A DNA stretch of 64,000 nt from Pseudarthrobacter sp. IC2-21 (GCF_034048115.1 NZ_CP139145.1:3162001-3226000), one strand, 5' to 3'. Shown: positions 1-9,443, numbered from the stretch's first letter. Notes: a model not told the origin generated them from the letters alone. Translations and numbers: made by a program.

Positions 1-171
1 GAGGTGTGGGGCTACGACTATTACGGCGGCACCCGCACCGTCGACGTCCATGTCCGCCGCCTCCGCGCCAAACTCGGCGCCGACCACGAAAACCTGATCA
101 GCACTGTCCGGAACGTGGGGTACCGACTCACCCTGGTACGCCAGCAAGAGGACGAACTGACGGAAGCCTGA
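1..171 (+). CDS. Response regulator, C-terminal DNA-binding fragment (5' end outside window)
   Basis: The frame is open from base 1 and stops with TGA at 169-171, leaving the last 56 residues of a protein that begins upstream of the window. The residues [20 protein letters not shown] followed by RAKLG and VGYRL are the recognition helix and wing of an OmpR/PhoB-type winged helix, so this is the output domain of a two-component (or orphan) response regulator. In mycobacteria a GlnR-like OmpR-family regulator precedes mshD, and the same order is seen here. Which regulator this is cannot be decided without the receiver domain. A strong intrinsic terminator follows directly. Confidence 0.85.
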   Translation, partial: EVWGYDYYGGTRTVDVHVRRLRAKLGADHENLISTVRNVGYRLTLVRQQEDELTEA

Positions 172-195
172 GCGCCGCCGTCGAGCTTTAACGCA

Positions 196-237
196 AAAGC
201 CCCGGACCACATCAGGTGGTCCGGGGCTTTAGTTTTT
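196..237 (+). terminator. Intrinsic terminator of the response regulator gene
   Basis: A perfect 15-bp stem (196-210 with 216-230, AAAGCCCCGGACCAC and its complement) with a five-base loop is followed by AGTTTTT. It lies 25 bases after the stop codon of the preceding gene, so that gene and mshD are transcribed separately. Confidence 0.9.
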
Positions 238-245
238 GCCTGCTT

Positions 246-301
246 GTGGAGGACATACGGGTCGAACGTATCGAGGCCACCCCACTGGTGGATCCCCCTC
301 G
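246..301 (-). other. Intergenic segment resembling the 3' half of a class II tRNA
   Basis: Read on the minus strand the segment holds a nested hairpin (CGAGG/CCTCG at 272-276 and 297-301, enclosing CCACC/GGTGG). A five-pair stem ATACG/CGTAT with the loop TTCGACC (255-271) follows, then GTCCTCC, in the order variable arm, T arm and acceptor strand. No matching 5' acceptor strand (GGAGGAC) or anticodon arm is present upstream, so it is not an intact tRNA. It may be a tRNA remnant or chance structure. Confidence 0.25.
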
Positions 302-387
302 CATCCGCCGGTCTCCCGACGGGTGAGGTAACGATTATACGTAACGTCCGGGGCGCCATCAAATCGGGGCACGTTCCGGTCCGGCCG

Positions 388-393
388 TATAGC
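388..393 (+). promoter_or_regulatory. Probable -10 element of mshD (leaderless)
   Basis: TATAGC ends eight bases before the mshD ATG and no Shine-Dalgarno sequence precedes that ATG. The spacing places the transcription start at or next to the start codon, which points to a leaderless message. The -35 region is not obvious. Confidence 0.45.
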
Positions 394-401
394 CTTGCTT
401 C

Positions 402-1373
402 ATGAGTCCTGCGCACCCGGAGAAATGGCCCGTCCTTGTTGTCCACGGCCCCGTGGACAAGCAATTGCTGAATGATTGCCTGGGGCTCCTTACAGCCGCC
501 GAGGAATCCGACGGCAACCCGTCACTTTCGGAGCAGACCGTGGTGACGCTCCGCGCCGCGGATTCGGCCGAGCATTCCCTGCTGACCCTCGCCCTCTACG
601 CCCCGGATGAGGACTCGGACCCTTCCTCCGGCCAGGACTTGGCCGGGTTCGCCGTGGTGGTGGAGGAAGCCGACGGCAGCGGCGTCCTGGAGATTGCCGT
701 CCACCCCAGCTACCGCAACAAAGGGGTGGCGGACCGGCTGGTGGGCGCGCTGAAGTCCGAGCGGGGCCTGACTGGCCTGAAGGCGTGGTCGCACGGCAAC
801 CATGAGGCGGCAGCGGACCTCGCCGCCCGGTACGGCTACGGGCCTGTGCGGGAGCTCTGGAAGATGAGGCTGACCACTGCCACCGCCGAACTGCCCGACG
901 TCGGCCTTCCGGACGGCGTCACGCTCCGCGCCTTCGTGCCCGGCCAGGATGAGGAGGGCTGGCTGGCGGCGAACCGCGCGGCGTTTGCCCATCACCCTGA
1001 ACAGGGTTCGTTGACCCGCGGGGACCTGGAGGCCCGGATGGCAGAGGACTGGTTTGATCCCGCCGGCTTCCTGCTCGCCGTGGACGGGGACGGCCAGCTG
1101 CTGGGCTTCCATTGGACCAAGGTCCACCCGCGGCACGGCGCACACCCGGCGATCGGTGAAGTGTATGCCGTGGGCGTGACCCCGGCCGCGCAGGGCCTGG
1201 GTCTGGGCAAGGCGCTCACCGTCGCCGGAATCAGGTACCTGCAGGGCCTGGGACTGCACGCCGTTATGTTGTACACGGACGCGGACAATGCGCCCGCCGT
1301 CTCGCTCTACCGCGGCTTGGGTTTCACGCGTTGGGACATGGACGTCCAGTACGGGCCGGTAACCACCCCCTAG
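402..1373 (+). CDS. mshD: Mycothiol synthase MshD
   Basis: This 323-residue protein has two tandem GNAT acetyltransferase folds. The second carries a clear acetyl-CoA pyrophosphate loop, QGLGLGKAL, followed by the typical [14 protein letters not shown] ending; the first is weaker, with [14 protein letters not shown]. Length and architecture match MshD, which transfers acetate from acetyl-CoA to cysteinyl-glucosaminyl-inositol in the last step of making mycothiol, the main low-molecular-weight thiol of actinobacteria. It acts in the cytosol. The ATG at 402 is preceded by a -10-like TATAGC rather than a ribosome-binding site. The gene has its own promoter, since a terminator lies upstream, and is followed by a 149-base gap before ppk1. 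Confidence 0.93.
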   Translation: MSPAHPEKWPVLVVHGPVDKQLLNDCLGLLTAAEESDGNPSLSEQTVVTLRAADSAEHSLLTLALYAPDEDSDPSSGQDLAGFAVVVEEADGSGVLEIAVHPSYRNKGVADRLVGALKSERGLTGLKAWSHGNHEAAADLAARYGYGPVRELWKMRLTTATAELPDVGLPDGVTLRAFVPGQDEEGWLAANRAAFAHHPEQGSLTRGDLEARMAEDWFDPAGFLLAVDGDGQLLGFHWTKVHPRHGAHPAIGEVYAVGVTPAAQGLGLGKALTVAGIRYLQGLGLHAVMLYTDADNAPAVSLYRGLGFTRWDMDVQYGPVTTP

Positions 1374-1522
1374 GCCCCCTCGGCCGAGTTATCCCACTCG
1401 CCGGACGAAAGGCCGCCCGCTTGCCCGAAGTGCCGGGTCCGCGGGCCCTGATTGCTTGTAAGGTTGGTAGGGAACCGCGCCGGCCGTGGGCCAGCATTAA
1501 GCGCCAGGTAAGAGGAGACACC

Positions 1523-3772
1523 ATGAAACCGGAACCCGTGGGAACAGCCACGTCTGAGGGCGCGTCAGCACCGGCACGGGCCCGCTTTGGCTCATCCGAG
1601 GTGCCGGCTTCGCGCGCCACGCAGGACCGGATCGACATTCCGGAGTTTGCGCCCAGCCTGGTGCCGGAAGGAGACATCCGGCCGGACCGTTTCCTGGACC
1701 GCGAGCTGAGCTGGCTGGCCTTCAACTCCCGTGTCCTGGAGCTGGCCGAGGACCCCACCCTCCACCTTCTGGAACGCGTTGCGTTCCTGTCCATCTTCGC
1801 GTCCAACCTGGACGAATTTTTCATGGTCCGGGTGGCCGGCCTTAAGCGGCGTATCGCCACCGGCCTCGCGGTGCCGTCCCCTGCCGGCCTCAGCCCCGTG
1901 GAGGTCCTGGAAAAGATCGGCGACGAAGCCCACCGCCTCCAACAGCGCCATGCCCAGGTCTATGCGGAGCAGATCCGGCCGGCCCTCGCCTACGAGCACA
2001 TCCACCTGATGCACTGGGATGAACTCGACGACGCCGCCAAGCAGCAGCTCAGCGCCATGTTCGCCGAGAAGGTCTTCCCCATCCTGACCCCGCTCGCCGT
2101 CGATCCCGCCCACCCCTTCCCTTACATTTCGGGGCTGTCCCTGAACCTCGCCGTGGTGGTGCGCAATCCGGTCAGCGATAAGGAGCTCTTCGCCCGGCTG
2201 AAGGTTCCGGACCAGCTTCCGCGCCTGATTTCCATCGACGGGCCGCGCGCCGGTGCCATTGCCGGGCGCGTGGCACGCTTCATCGCCCTCGAAGAGGTCA
2301 TCGCCGTCCACCTGGACAAGCTGTTCGCCGGCATGGAGGTGTTGGAGCACCACATCTTCCGAGTCACCCGCAACGAGGACCTCGAAGTCGAAGAGGACGA
2401 TGCCGAGAACCTGCTGCAGGCCCTCGAAAAGGAACTTCTGCGCCGCCGTTTCGGGCCGCCGGTCCGCCTCGAGGTCAGCAACGACATCAACCCGAACATC
2501 CGTGCGCTGCTGATCCGCGAACTCGGTGTGGAGGAGTCGGAGGTCTATTCGCTTCCCGCACCGCTGGACCTCCGCGGGCTGTCCGTCATCGCCGGAATTG
2601 ACCGTGCGGACCTTCATTACCCGAAGCACATGCCCCACACGTCCCGGTTCCTCAACGAGTCTGAGACGTCCAAGGCCGCCAACGTCTTCTCGGCCATGCG
2701 CCGGCGCGACATCCTGCTCCACCACCCGTACGACTCCTTCTCCACCTCGGTGCAGGCGTTCCTGGAACAGGCGGCAGCGGACCCCAAGGTCCAGGCCATC
2801 AAGCAGACCCTGTACCGCACGTCCGGGGACTCCCCCATCGTTGACGCCCTGATCGACGCGGCCGAGGCAGGCAAGCAGGTGCTGGCGCTGGTGGAGATCA
2901 AGGCCAGGTTCGATGAACAGGCCAACATCTCCTGGGCGCGCAAGCTTGAACAGGCCGGTGTCCACGTGGTCTACGGCATCGTGGGATTGAAAACGCACTG
3001 CAAGTTGTCCCTTGTGGTCCGGCAGGAAGTGGACGGGCTTCGCCGCTACTGCCACATCGGCACCGGCAACTATCACCCCCGCACCGCCCGCTACTACGAG
3101 GACCTTGGCCTGCTGACCGCCAACGAGCAGGTGGGCGAGGACCTGTCCAAGCTGTTCAACCAGCTGTCCGGCTACGCGCCCAAGTCCACGTTCAAGCGCC
3201 TGCTCGTGGCCCCGCGCTCCGTCCGTTCCGGGCTGATCGACCGGATCGAAACCGAGATCCGGAATGCACGCGCCGGGCTGGCCGCCAGGGTCCAGATCAA
3301 GGTCAACTCCATGGTGGACGAGGCCATTATCGATTCCCTCTACCGGGCCTCCCAGGCCGGCGTGATGGTGGACATCATTGTGCGCGGCATCTGCTCGCTG
3401 CGCCCCGGCGTTCCGGGCCTCAGCGAGAACATCACGGTGCGTTCAGTACTGGGCCGTTTCCTGGAGCACTCGCGGGTGTTTGCGTTCGCCAACGGCGGTG
3501 ACCCGGTGGTCTACATCGGCTCGGCCGACATGATGCACCGCAACCTGGACCGCAGGGTGGAGGCCCTGGTCCAGCTGGCCAACGCGGACGACATCACCTA
3601 CGTCCTTGACCTGCTGCGGCGGTACATGGATCCGGAGACGGCCAGCTGGCACCTGGACAACGAGGGTCAGTGGAACCGTCACCACATCTCCGAGGACGGA
3701 ACGCCCCTCGAGGACATCCAGTCGTGGCTGCTGGCATCGCGTGACCGCCAGCGCAGCCTGAGCCGGCGGTAG
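1523..3772 (+). CDS. ppk1: Polyphosphate kinase Ppk1
   Basis: Ppk1 reversibly moves the terminal phosphate of ATP onto inorganic polyphosphate. The frame is open further upstream, but the ATG at 1523 is chosen because AGAGGAGA lies just before it, giving 749 residues, a little longer than the usual 690-740 because of a disordered N-terminus. The N-terminal domain has [15 protein letters not shown] and [13 protein letters not shown]. The two active-site histidines are His492 (KTHCKL) and His511 (CHIGTGNYH), with the same 19-residue spacing as His435 and His454 of the E. coli enzyme. It probably shares a transcript with mutT1, which starts eight bases after its stop. Confidence 0.97.
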   Translation: MKPEPVGTATSEGASAPARARFGSSEVPASRATQDRIDIPEFAPSLVPEGDIRPDRFLDRELSWLAFNSRVLELAEDPTLHLLERVAFLSIFASNLDEFFMVRVAGLKRRIATGLAVPSPAGLSPVEVLEKIGDEAHRLQQRHAQVYAEQIRPALAYEHIHLMHWDELDDAAKQQLSAMFAEKVFPILTPLAVDPAHPFPYISGLSLNLAVVVRNPVSDKELFARLKVPDQLPRLISIDGPRAGAIAGRVARFIALEEVIAVHLDKLFAGMEVLEHHIFRVTRNEDLEVEEDDAENLLQALEKELLRRRFGPPVRLEVSNDINPNIRALLIRELGVEESEVYSLPAPLDLRGLSVIAGIDRADLHYPKHMPHTSRFLNESETSKAANVFSAMRRRDILLHHPYDSFSTSVQAFLEQAAADPKVQAIKQTLYRTSGDSPIVDALIDAAEAGKQVLALVEIKARFDEQANISWARKLEQAGVHVVYGIVGLKTHCKLSLVVRQEVDGLRRYCHIGTGNYHPRTARYYEDLGLLTANEQVGEDLSKLFNQLSGYAPKSTFKRLLVAPRSVRSGLIDRIETEIRNARAGLAARVQIKVNSMVDEAIIDSLYRASQAGVMVDIIVRGICSLRPGVPGLSENITVRSVLGRFLEHSRVFAFANGGDPVVYIGSADMMHRNLDRRVEALVQLANADDITYVLDLLRRYMDPETASWHLDNEGQWNRHHISEDGTPLEDIQSWLLASRDRQRSLSRR

Positions 3773-3780
3773 GGCCGGCG

Positions 3781-4749
3781 TTGTCGAGCGACATCCTCGT
3801 AGCAGACCAGACTGACCATCCCGGCGAAGCAGTCGCGGTGGTCGCGGCCGGGGCCATTCCCTGGCGGATCAACTCGAACGGCCTTGAGGTCCTCCTGATC
3901 CACCGGCCCCGATACGACGATTGGTCCTGGCCAAAGGGCAAGATCGACGCCGGGGAGACTATTCCCGAGTGCGCCGCACGTGAGGTGCGCGAGGAGATCG
4001 GGCTGTCAGCACCGTTGGGCATTCCCCTGCCGCCCATCCACTACCACGTTCCCTCCGGCCTTAAGGTGGTCCATTACTGGGCGGTCAAAGTCAACGGGGC
4101 CAAGCTCGTCCCGGACGGCAAGGAGGTGGACCGGGTCGTCTGGTGCGCCCCGGAAACCGCCGCGGGAATGCTGTCCAACCCGTCCGACGTGGTCCCGCTG
4201 GACCATTTGAGGGCCGCCCATAAAAACGACCAGCTGGATACCTGGCCCCTCATTGTGGTGCGTCATGCCAAGGCCAAGCCGCGCTCATCCTGGACGAAGG
4301 CGGAGGGCGAGCGGCCCCTGGCGGCCACCGGCGTCCGGCAGGCGCAGGCGGTGGGCCGGCTGCTGCAGGCCTGGCAGCCGCCCCGCGTGGTCACCAGCCC
4401 CTGGCGGCGCTGCGTGTCCACGGTCGCGCCGTACCTGAGGGCGTCCGGGGCCAAAGTCAAGCTGGTGGATGCGCTGACGGAGCACCGGCATGCCCGCACG
4501 CCCAAGAAGACGGGCGCCGTCATTGAGTCCCTTCTGGAAAAGCAGCAGCCGGTGGCCGTCTGCACCCACCGGCCGGCCCTTCCCACCGTCCTGGCCCAGC
4601 TGGGAAAGCACATGCCGGGGCGGCTGCGCGCCCTCCTGCCGGACGCGGACCCCTACCTGTCCCCCGGCGAACTGGTGATCTGCCATGTGGCAACCAACCA
4701 CAAGCAACGCATTGTGGCAGTGGAACAGTTCAAGCCGTTCGACGACTGA
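3781..4749 (+). CDS. mutT1: Nudix hydrolase fused to a histidine phosphatase (MutT1-like)
   Basis: The N-terminal half carries a perfect Nudix box, GKIDAGE, seven residues, then REVREEIGL (GX5EX7REUXEEXGU). The C-terminal half starts with VVRHAKAK, the RHG motif of the histidine phosphatase superfamily. This two-domain form is that of mycobacterial MutT1, which removes 8-oxo-dGTP and dinucleoside polyphosphates; in mycobacteria mutT1 also sits beside ppk1. The frame has no ATG, and the likely start is the TTG at 3781, eight bases after the ppk1 stop, so translation is probably coupled to ppk1. A start slightly further in cannot be excluded. A hairpin follows at 4779-4812. Confidence 0.88.
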   Translation: MSSDILVADQTDHPGEAVAVVAAGAIPWRINSNGLEVLLIHRPRYDDWSWPKGKIDAGETIPECAAREVREEIGLSAPLGIPLPPIHYHVPSGLKVVHYWAVKVNGAKLVPDGKEVDRVVWCAPETAAGMLSNPSDVVPLDHLRAAHKNDQLDTWPLIVVRHAKAKPRSSWTKAEGERPLAATGVRQAQAVGRLLQAWQPPRVVTSPWRRCVSTVAPYLRASGAKVKLVDALTEHRHARTPKKTGAVIESLLEKQQPVAVCTHRPALPTVLAQLGKHMPGRLRALLPDADPYLSPGELVICHVATNHKQRIVAVEQFKPFDD

Positions 4750-4778
4750 AACGTATGGGCTGACGTCGGCCCAGTTCA

Positions 4779-4812
4779 CCGGGGCGATGCAAGCCCACAC
4801 CCGTCGCCCCGG
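4779..4812 (+). terminator. Hairpin downstream of mutT1
   Basis: CCGGGGCGA at 4779-4787 pairs with TCGCCCCGG at 4804-4812, a nine-pair GC-rich stem between mutT1 and thyA. There is no T run, so if it terminates it does so as a tract-less hairpin. Confidence 0.5.
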
Positions 4813-4821
4813 CCGTCCCGG

Positions 4822-4827
4822 TAGACT
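4822..4827 (+). promoter_or_regulatory. Probable -10 element of thyA (leaderless)
   Basis: TAGACT lies six bases before the thyA GTG with no Shine-Dalgarno sequence between them, so transcription should begin at or next to the start codon. Confidence 0.5.
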
Positions 4828-4833
4828 TTAGCC

Positions 4834-5637
4834 GTGAGCATCCCGACGCCCTATGAAGACCTCCTCCGTGACGTCCTGGCCCATGGCACCCACAAATCGG
4901 ACCGGACGGGCACCGGAACCACCAGCGTTTTTGGCCGCCAAATCCGCTTCGACCTCAGCCAAAGCTTCCCGCTGATCACCACCAAGCGGGTACATTTCAA
5001 GTCCGTCGCGGTGGAACTCCTGTGGTTCCTGCGCGGCGAGTCGAACGTGAAGTGGATGCAGGACCAGGGTGTGACCATCTGGAACGAATGGGCCGACGCC
5101 GAGGGCGAACTTGGCCCCGTGTACGGAGTCCAGTGGCGCAGCTGGCCCACCCCTGACGGCGGACACATCGATCAGATCGCCGAACTGGTGGAGAACCTGA
5201 AGACCAACCCGGATTCCCGCCGGCACATCGTCTCCGCCTGGAACGTCTCCGAGCTCAAGGACATGGCGCTGCCGCCGTGCCACGCGTTCTTCCAGTTCTA
5301 CGTGGCGGACGGCAAACTGTCCTGCCAGCTGTACCAGCGCTCCGCTGACATGTTCCTGGGTGTGCCCTTCAACATTGCCTCCTACGCACTGCTGACCTGC
5401 ATGGTTGCGCAGCAGGTTGGCCTGGAACCTGGCGAGTTTGTCTGGACCGGCGGTGACGTCCACATCTATGAGAACCACATGGACCAGGTTTTGAAGCAGT
5501 TGGACCGTGCCCCGTATGAGTACCCGCAGCTGAAGATCGCCCGGAAGCCGGCGTCGATCTTCGACTACACCCTGGACGATTTCGAAGTGGTGGGCTACCG
5601 GCACCACCCCACAATCAAGGCCCCGATCGCCGTATGA
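4834..5637 (+). CDS. thyA: Thymidylate synthase ThyA
   Basis: This 267-residue enzyme methylates dUMP to dTMP using methylene-tetrahydrofolate. The catalytic cysteine is Cys149 in [10 protein letters not shown]. The N-terminal phosphate-binding SDRTGTGT, the [18 protein letters not shown] segment and DVHIYENH are all canonical. Translation starts at a GTG that fits the family N-terminus and lies just after a -10-like TAGACT. Its TGA overlaps the ATG of folA (ATGA at 5634-5637), so the two enzymes that make dTMP and regenerate tetrahydrofolate are translationally coupled. Confidence 0.98.
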   Translation: MSIPTPYEDLLRDVLAHGTHKSDRTGTGTTSVFGRQIRFDLSQSFPLITTKRVHFKSVAVELLWFLRGESNVKWMQDQGVTIWNEWADAEGELGPVYGVQWRSWPTPDGGHIDQIAELVENLKTNPDSRRHIVSAWNVSELKDMALPPCHAFFQFYVADGKLSCQLYQRSADMFLGVPFNIASYALLTCMVAQQVGLEPGEFVWTGGDVHIYENHMDQVLKQLDRAPYEYPQLKIARKPASIFDYTLDDFEVVGYRHHPTIKAPIAV

Positions 5638-6218
5638 GCACCGAGAACACAGCAGACCCGCAGGCCTTCACCGAGGAGCTGGCCGGTACCGTCACCGGCG
5701 TCGGCCTCGTCTGGGCCCAGACCTCCGGCGGCGTGATAGGCAAGGACGGCGACATGCCGTGGAACCTGCCCGAAGATATGAAGCATTTCACCCGGCTCAC
5801 CACCGGGCATCCGGTGATCATGGGCCGCAAGACATGGCTGTCCTTCCCGGACAAGTACCGCCCGCTGCCCGGCCGCACGAACATTGTGATCACCCGGCAG
5901 AAGACCTGGGGCGAATCACCTGAGGCGGAGGGCGCCGTCGTGGTTCCCTCCCTGGATGATGCGCTCCTGGAGTCGCAGTTCGTCGACGGCGGCGAGACAG
6001 TCTGGATCCTGGGCGGCGGCGAAGTGTTCCGCCAGTCCACCGAACTCGCCAACGTCGCCGTGGTCACCACCATCGATATGGAGGCCACCGGCGACACCTA
6101 CGCGCCCGAGCTTGACGAGACGTGGGAGGCGGCCGCCTCCGTCCCGCCGGACGGGTGGCTCACGGCAGCGAACGGGACGCGGTACAGGTTTACCAAATGG
6201 GTTAGGACGCAGGGCTGA
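5634..6218 (+). CDS. folA: Dihydrofolate reductase
   Basis: The protein reduces dihydrofolate, the by-product of ThyA, with NADPH. Family hallmarks are [20 protein letters not shown] (substrate and nicotinamide side), IMGRKTW and LPGRTNIVI (NADPH binding) and ILGGGEVFR. At 194 residues it is about 30 longer than the classical enzyme, mostly through an extra N-terminal stretch before VGLVWAQ. The ATG is fixed by the four-base overlap with the thyA stop. The next gene starts two bases after its stop. Confidence 0.97.
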   Translation: MSTENTADPQAFTEELAGTVTGVGLVWAQTSGGVIGKDGDMPWNLPEDMKHFTRLTTGHPVIMGRKTWLSFPDKYRPLPGRTNIVITRQKTWGESPEAEGAVVVPSLDDALLESQFVDGGETVWILGGGEVFRQSTELANVAVVTTIDMEATGDTYAPELDETWEAAASVPPDGWLTAANGTRYRFTKWVRTQG

Positions 6219-6219
6219 G

Positions 6220-6438
6220 ATGTTGAAAAAACCGGAAACACTGTTTGTGCTGGGCTACATGCTCCTGCCGCTGCTCGCGCTGCTCTCCGCCATTGTTGGC
6301 CTGACCATGATCCTGGGCGGCAACAAGATCGCCGGGGCCATTGTGCTGGTGGTGGTGACGCAGGTCTTCACGTTCGGCGCCTTCTTTGCGCTGCGGGCGC
6401 GGAAGGCTGCCGTGCTTGAGGAGTCCAACCGGGGGTAG
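6220..6438 (+). CDS. Small two-helix membrane protein
   Basis: This 72-residue protein has two hydrophobic segments (about residues 8-30 and 36-58) joined by a short polar GGNK turn, and ends in a basic and acidic tail (RARKAAVLEESNRG). The ATG follows the folA stop by one base, so it is probably the last gene of the thyA-folA operon. I do not recognise a function; its position behind thymidylate synthesis genes is the only clue. Confidence 0.75.
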   Translation: MLKKPETLFVLGYMLLPLLALLSAIVGLTMILGGNKIAGAIVLVVVTQVFTFGAFFALRARKAAVLEESNRG

Positions 6439-6501
6439 CGGCAAGAACGGCGTTCCTCCCGAACCAGGAGCGGGCCAAGGTCCCGGTGAGCGGCTACCGG
6501 C

Positions 6502-6519
6502 GTCCGTGACGTAACGGAC
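6502..6519. promoter_or_regulatory. Palindrome upstream of the asd promoter
   Basis: GTCCGT and ACGGAC flank GACGTA, giving an inverted repeat with a central ACGT just upstream of the -35 position expected from the -10 element at 6543. Its placement suits a regulator binding site, but no regulator can be named. Confidence 0.35.
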
Positions 6520-6542
6520 TGCGCGGTGCCGGTCCCGAAGTC

Positions 6543-6548
6543 TAAACT
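6543..6548 (+). promoter_or_regulatory. Probable -10 element of asd (leaderless)
   Basis: TAAACT ends six bases before the asd ATG. No ribosome-binding site is present between them, so the message probably starts at the start codon. Confidence 0.5.
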
Positions 6549-6554
6549 GTACGA

Positions 6555-7697
6555 ATGACTACAGCAGCTACCCCCTCCGTCGGCCTGGTCGGATGGCGCG
6601 GCATGGTCGGCTCCGTCCTCATGCAGCGCATGCAGGACGAGGGCGACTTCGCCAACATCAACCCGGTGTTCTTCTCCACGTCCAACGCGGGAGGTGCCGC
6701 CCCCTCACTGGCTGGAACAGCAGAAGGTAGCGCCGGCAAGCTCGAGGACGCGTACGACGTCGACACGCTGGCCAAGCTGCCCATTATCGTCACCGCCCAG
6801 GGCGGCGACTACACCAAGCGCGTGCACACCGAACTGCGCGGCCGCGGCTGGGACGGCCTCTGGATCGACGCCGCCTCCACCCTGCGCATGAACGACGACT
6901 CCATCATCGTTCTGGACCCGATCAACCGCGACGTCATCGACAAGGGCCTGGTCAACGGCACCAAGGACTTCATCGGCGGCAACTGCACCGTCTCCTGCAT
7001 GCTCATGGGTCTGGGCGGGCTGTTCAAGAACGGCCTGGTCGAATGGGGCACCTCCATGACCTACCAGGCAGCCTCCGGCGGCGGCGCCCGGCACATGCGT
7101 GAGCTGCTCAGCCAGTTCGGCACGCTCAACGCCGAGGTCAGCTCGGAACTGGACGACCCGGCGTCGGCCATCCTCGAAATAGACCGCAAGGTCCTGGCCC
7201 ACCAGCGCACCGACATCGACGCCACCCAGTTCGGCGTGCCGCTGGCCGGCTCCCTGATCCCCTGGATCGACGCGGACCTGGGCAACGGACAGTCCAAGGA
7301 AGAGTGGAAGGCCGGGGTTGAGACCAACAAGATCCTGGGCACTTCCGATGAGAACCGGATCATCATGGACGGACTCTGCATCCGGATCGGTGCCATGCGC
7401 TCCCACTCCCAGGCCCTGACCCTCAAGCTCCGCGAGGACCTGTCCGTGGCCGAGATCGAAACGCTCCTCGCCAATGACAACGAGTGGGCCAAGGTCATCC
7501 CGAACACCAAGGAAGACTCCATGGCCGGCCTGACCCCCGTGGCCGCCTCCGGCACCCTGGACATCCCCGTGGGCCGCATCCGCAAGATGGAGATGGGCCC
7601 GGAATACATCAGCGCGTTCACCGTGGGCGACCAGCTCCTGTGGGGTGCCGCCGAGCCGCTGCGCCGCATGCTCAACATCGCCACCGGGAACCTGTAA
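6555..7697 (+). CDS. asd: Aspartate-semialdehyde dehydrogenase, long enterobacterial type
   Basis: Asd reduces aspartyl phosphate to aspartate semialdehyde, the branch point to lysine/diaminopimelate, threonine and methionine. The 380-residue protein begins [19 protein letters not shown] and has PVFFSTS, the catalytic cysteine Cys144 in [26 protein letters not shown] and [14 protein letters not shown]. These blocks match the E. coli-type enzyme closely. The usual actinobacterial enzyme is shorter, starts with a GATGxVG motif and is encoded next to lysC. Here no lysC is present and the gene stands alone between its own promoter and a hairpin terminator. Confidence 0.95.
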   Translation: MTTAATPSVGLVGWRGMVGSVLMQRMQDEGDFANINPVFFSTSNAGGAAPSLAGTAEGSAGKLEDAYDVDTLAKLPIIVTAQGGDYTKRVHTELRGRGWDGLWIDAASTLRMNDDSIIVLDPINRDVIDKGLVNGTKDFIGGNCTVSCMLMGLGGLFKNGLVEWGTSMTYQAASGGGARHMRELLSQFGTLNAEVSSELDDPASAILEIDRKVLAHQRTDIDATQFGVPLAGSLIPWIDADLGNGQSKEEWKAGVETNKILGTSDENRIIMDGLCIRIGAMRSHSQALTLKLREDLSVAEIETLLANDNEWAKVIPNTKEDSMAGLTPVAASGTLDIPVGRIRKMEMGPEYISAFTVGDQLLWGAAEPLRRMLNIATGNL

Positions 7698-7714
7698 CGC
7701 CCCACCGGCTCACC

Positions 7715-7774
7715 AGCGGCCCTGACCCGCAGGAACGGTGCTACCCGGCACCGCTCATGCGGGTAAGGGCCGCT
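7715..7774 (+). terminator. Two-tier hairpin downstream of asd
   Basis: An outer stem of 16 positions with one mismatch (7715-7730 with 7759-7774) encloses a perfect six-pair inner hairpin (CGGTGC at 7736-7741 with GCACCG at 7748-7753). There is only a short pyrimidine run after it. It starts 18 bases after the asd stop. Confidence 0.6.
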
Positions 7775-7906
7775 TTCCTGCTCCAACAGATCACGCGTCA
7801 TATTAGGTTCGAGGTTCGTTGAACGTCCCGCGTCTTCGCTCGTGAAGGCAGTTAGGCTGGTGCTTTCACAGCCTAACTAGGCTGCTGGACAGCGGAGGGG
7901 GAACGC

Positions 7907-8242
7907 ATGAACCAGAACCAGTCTGGACTAGTTGGATTTCACGAAGTGGACGACGACGGAAACCCGCTGGCGGCAGCGGCTGAGGGACCAGTTGAAGGTG
8001 TTGTCCGATCCGGCCTGAAGTTGAACCCGTTCATCGGGGTGCTGTGGCTGGTGGTCACAGTGCTGGTTGTCGGTGGAGTCGCAGTCCTTTTGAACGCTCC
8101 TTTGTCTGTTTCAATGACTGACCGCGTCAGCATGGCTTACGTCCTGTTTTCATTTGCCCAGCCGGGTGTATTCGTCGGACTCTTGACCTTCATGGGCCTC
8201 ATGTTCTGGCACGCCTGGCAGTGGCAGCACCGGCGCGGCTAG
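7907..8242 (+). CDS. Small membrane protein of unknown function
   Basis: This 111-residue protein has a polar N-terminus of about 40 residues and two predicted membrane helices (about 44-65 and 80-102), ending in WHAWQWQHRRG. A good ribosome-binding site, GGAGGGGG, precedes the ATG. It stands alone: a hairpin lies upstream and a convergent gene ends about 70 bases downstream. I do not recognise the family. Confidence 0.75.
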   Translation: MNQNQSGLVGFHEVDDDGNPLAAAAEGPVEGVVRSGLKLNPFIGVLWLVVTVLVVGGVAVLLNAPLSVSMTDRVSMAYVLFSFAQPGVFVGLLTFMGLMFWHAWQWQHRRG

Positions 8243-8315
8243 CCCAGGAGAGATGGGCCTCGGCTGCGTCGTTAGGGTGACGTCCGTGCGGGGCCGGCTC
8301 CCGGCCGTCCCGGCG

Positions 8316-9413
8316 TCAGGTGGTGAGGAAGGTGAGGTAACGTTCGGCGGCCTTGGCCAACGCCAGCTCCGCACCGGCACCGAGCGGCGCGCTTTCGTCG
8401 AAGAATTCAGGCACGACGGCGGCGCTTCTGCCCGTGCCGGCCATAGCCCAGGTGCCGATCACTTCTCCGCCGGCCACGATGGTCTTCTTGAACACGCCGT
8501 TGCCGCCGGGGACGATCTTGTCGGCGTGCTCCGGCGCCAGGACCAGGCTCCGGTCCTGATAGCCGAGGAGGAACTCATCAAAGCCGGGCAGCAGGAGCAC
8601 GGACCGTTGGCCGGGCACGCCGTCGTCGAGCAGTGACGCGGTCTCCGGCGACATCCAGTAGGTGGCCCCGGCGAACTCCAGGTCCACCAGCTGACCTCCG
8701 ACCTGTTCCAACGCCGCCCGCACCTCCGGGAGGGGAAGCTGCGTCCACCAGGCAAAATCACGGACAGTGGCGGGCCCGTGGCTGCGGAAATAGCGCAGTA
8801 CGAACTCGGCGATGGCCTCCTGCCGCTCGAGCGTCCGCGAAACCGGTATCCACTCATCGAACGCCACCAGGAGTTGCTGGTTTCCCGCGAGCGGGCCCTG
8901 GACCAGCCATGCGTGGCGGCACAGCGACCCCAGGATGTGGTAACCCCGCTGACCTGTGGTGGGCTGCCCTGCGGCCTCAAGGATGGCAAAGAGTTCGTTG
9001 CGGCTGACTGAACCGCCGCCGGCCAGATGCTCCAACGCCACGTCGCGGCACTTCTCGATGTCCGCCCACGTGATGTCCAGTTCCCGGTGCCTGCCGGCGA
9101 CCACGCGGTGAAGACGTTCCGCGGTGAGGTCCAGCATCCACCGCAGATCCTCCGGGGCCACCAGGTGCAGCGTGCCGCGCATCGGCCAGGAGCGGACAAT
9201 GCTCCCGGCGTCGAGGGCGGCCCGAACATCAGAGAGCCCGGCGCCGGGCACGCGGAGGCCGATGGCGAGCAGCGACGCCTGCAGGTCCTGCGCCTGGGTG
9301 GCGGTCATCCAGCGGACAGCCTCCGCAACCGACCCCAGCCCGGGCCCAAGCAGACCCTGCGAGGCCAGCCGGAGCCTGCCCATGACCTTGCGGCTTACCC
9401 GGTTCGCTGCCAT
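8316..9413 (-). CDS. Winged-helix protein of the AlkZ/YcaQ DNA glycosylase superfamily (HTH_42)
   Basis: This 365-residue protein has the layout of HTH_42 proteins: ATQAQDLQASL near the N-terminus, MRGTLHLVAPEDLRWML, and a C-terminal region with VLLLPGFDEFLLGY and RSLVL. In characterised members (AlkZ, YcaQ) a Q-x-Q or Q-x-D motif supplies the catalytic residues that excise alkylated or crosslinked bases. Here Gln40-Ala41-Gln42 matches the AlkZ form. It is the last gene of a leftward group with murB, 30 bases downstream of it. A role in repairing DNA damaged by natural products is plausible but not shown. Confidence 0.75.
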   Translation of the reverse strand: MAANRVSRKVMGRLRLASQGLLGPGLGSVAEAVRWMTATQAQDLQASLLAIGLRVPGAGLSDVRAALDAGSIVRSWPMRGTLHLVAPEDLRWMLDLTAERLHRVVAGRHRELDITWADIEKCRDVALEHLAGGGSVSRNELFAILEAAGQPTTGQRGYHILGSLCRHAWLVQGPLAGNQQLLVAFDEWIPVSRTLERQEAIAEFVLRYFRSHGPATVRDFAWWTQLPLPEVRAALEQVGGQLVDLEFAGATYWMSPETASLLDDGVPGQRSVLLLPGFDEFLLGYQDRSLVLAPEHADKIVPGGNGVFKKTIVAGGEVIGTWAMAGTGRSAAVVPEFFDESAPLGAGAELALAKAAERYLTFLTT

Positions 9414-9443
9414 GCCCTCATCCTAAATGCCGGCCCAGGTCTC

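Noticed and set aside
246..330. Complete tRNA or tRNA-Sec gene on the minus strand
   Set aside because: The T-arm-like part is convincing but no pairing 5' acceptor strand or anticodon arm could be found, so only a remnant-like structure is reported.
1331..1522. Longer N-terminus for Ppk1 starting at 1331
   Set aside because: It would overlap mshD by 43 bases, and the extra residues do not resemble Ppk1; the ATG at 1523 has a good ribosome-binding site.
1592..3076. Long reverse-strand open frame (494 codons) across ppk1
   Set aside because: It is the shadow of a strongly conserved ppk1 reading frame; the translation is rich in H, R, G, V and D without any domain, as antisense frames in high-GC DNA usually are.
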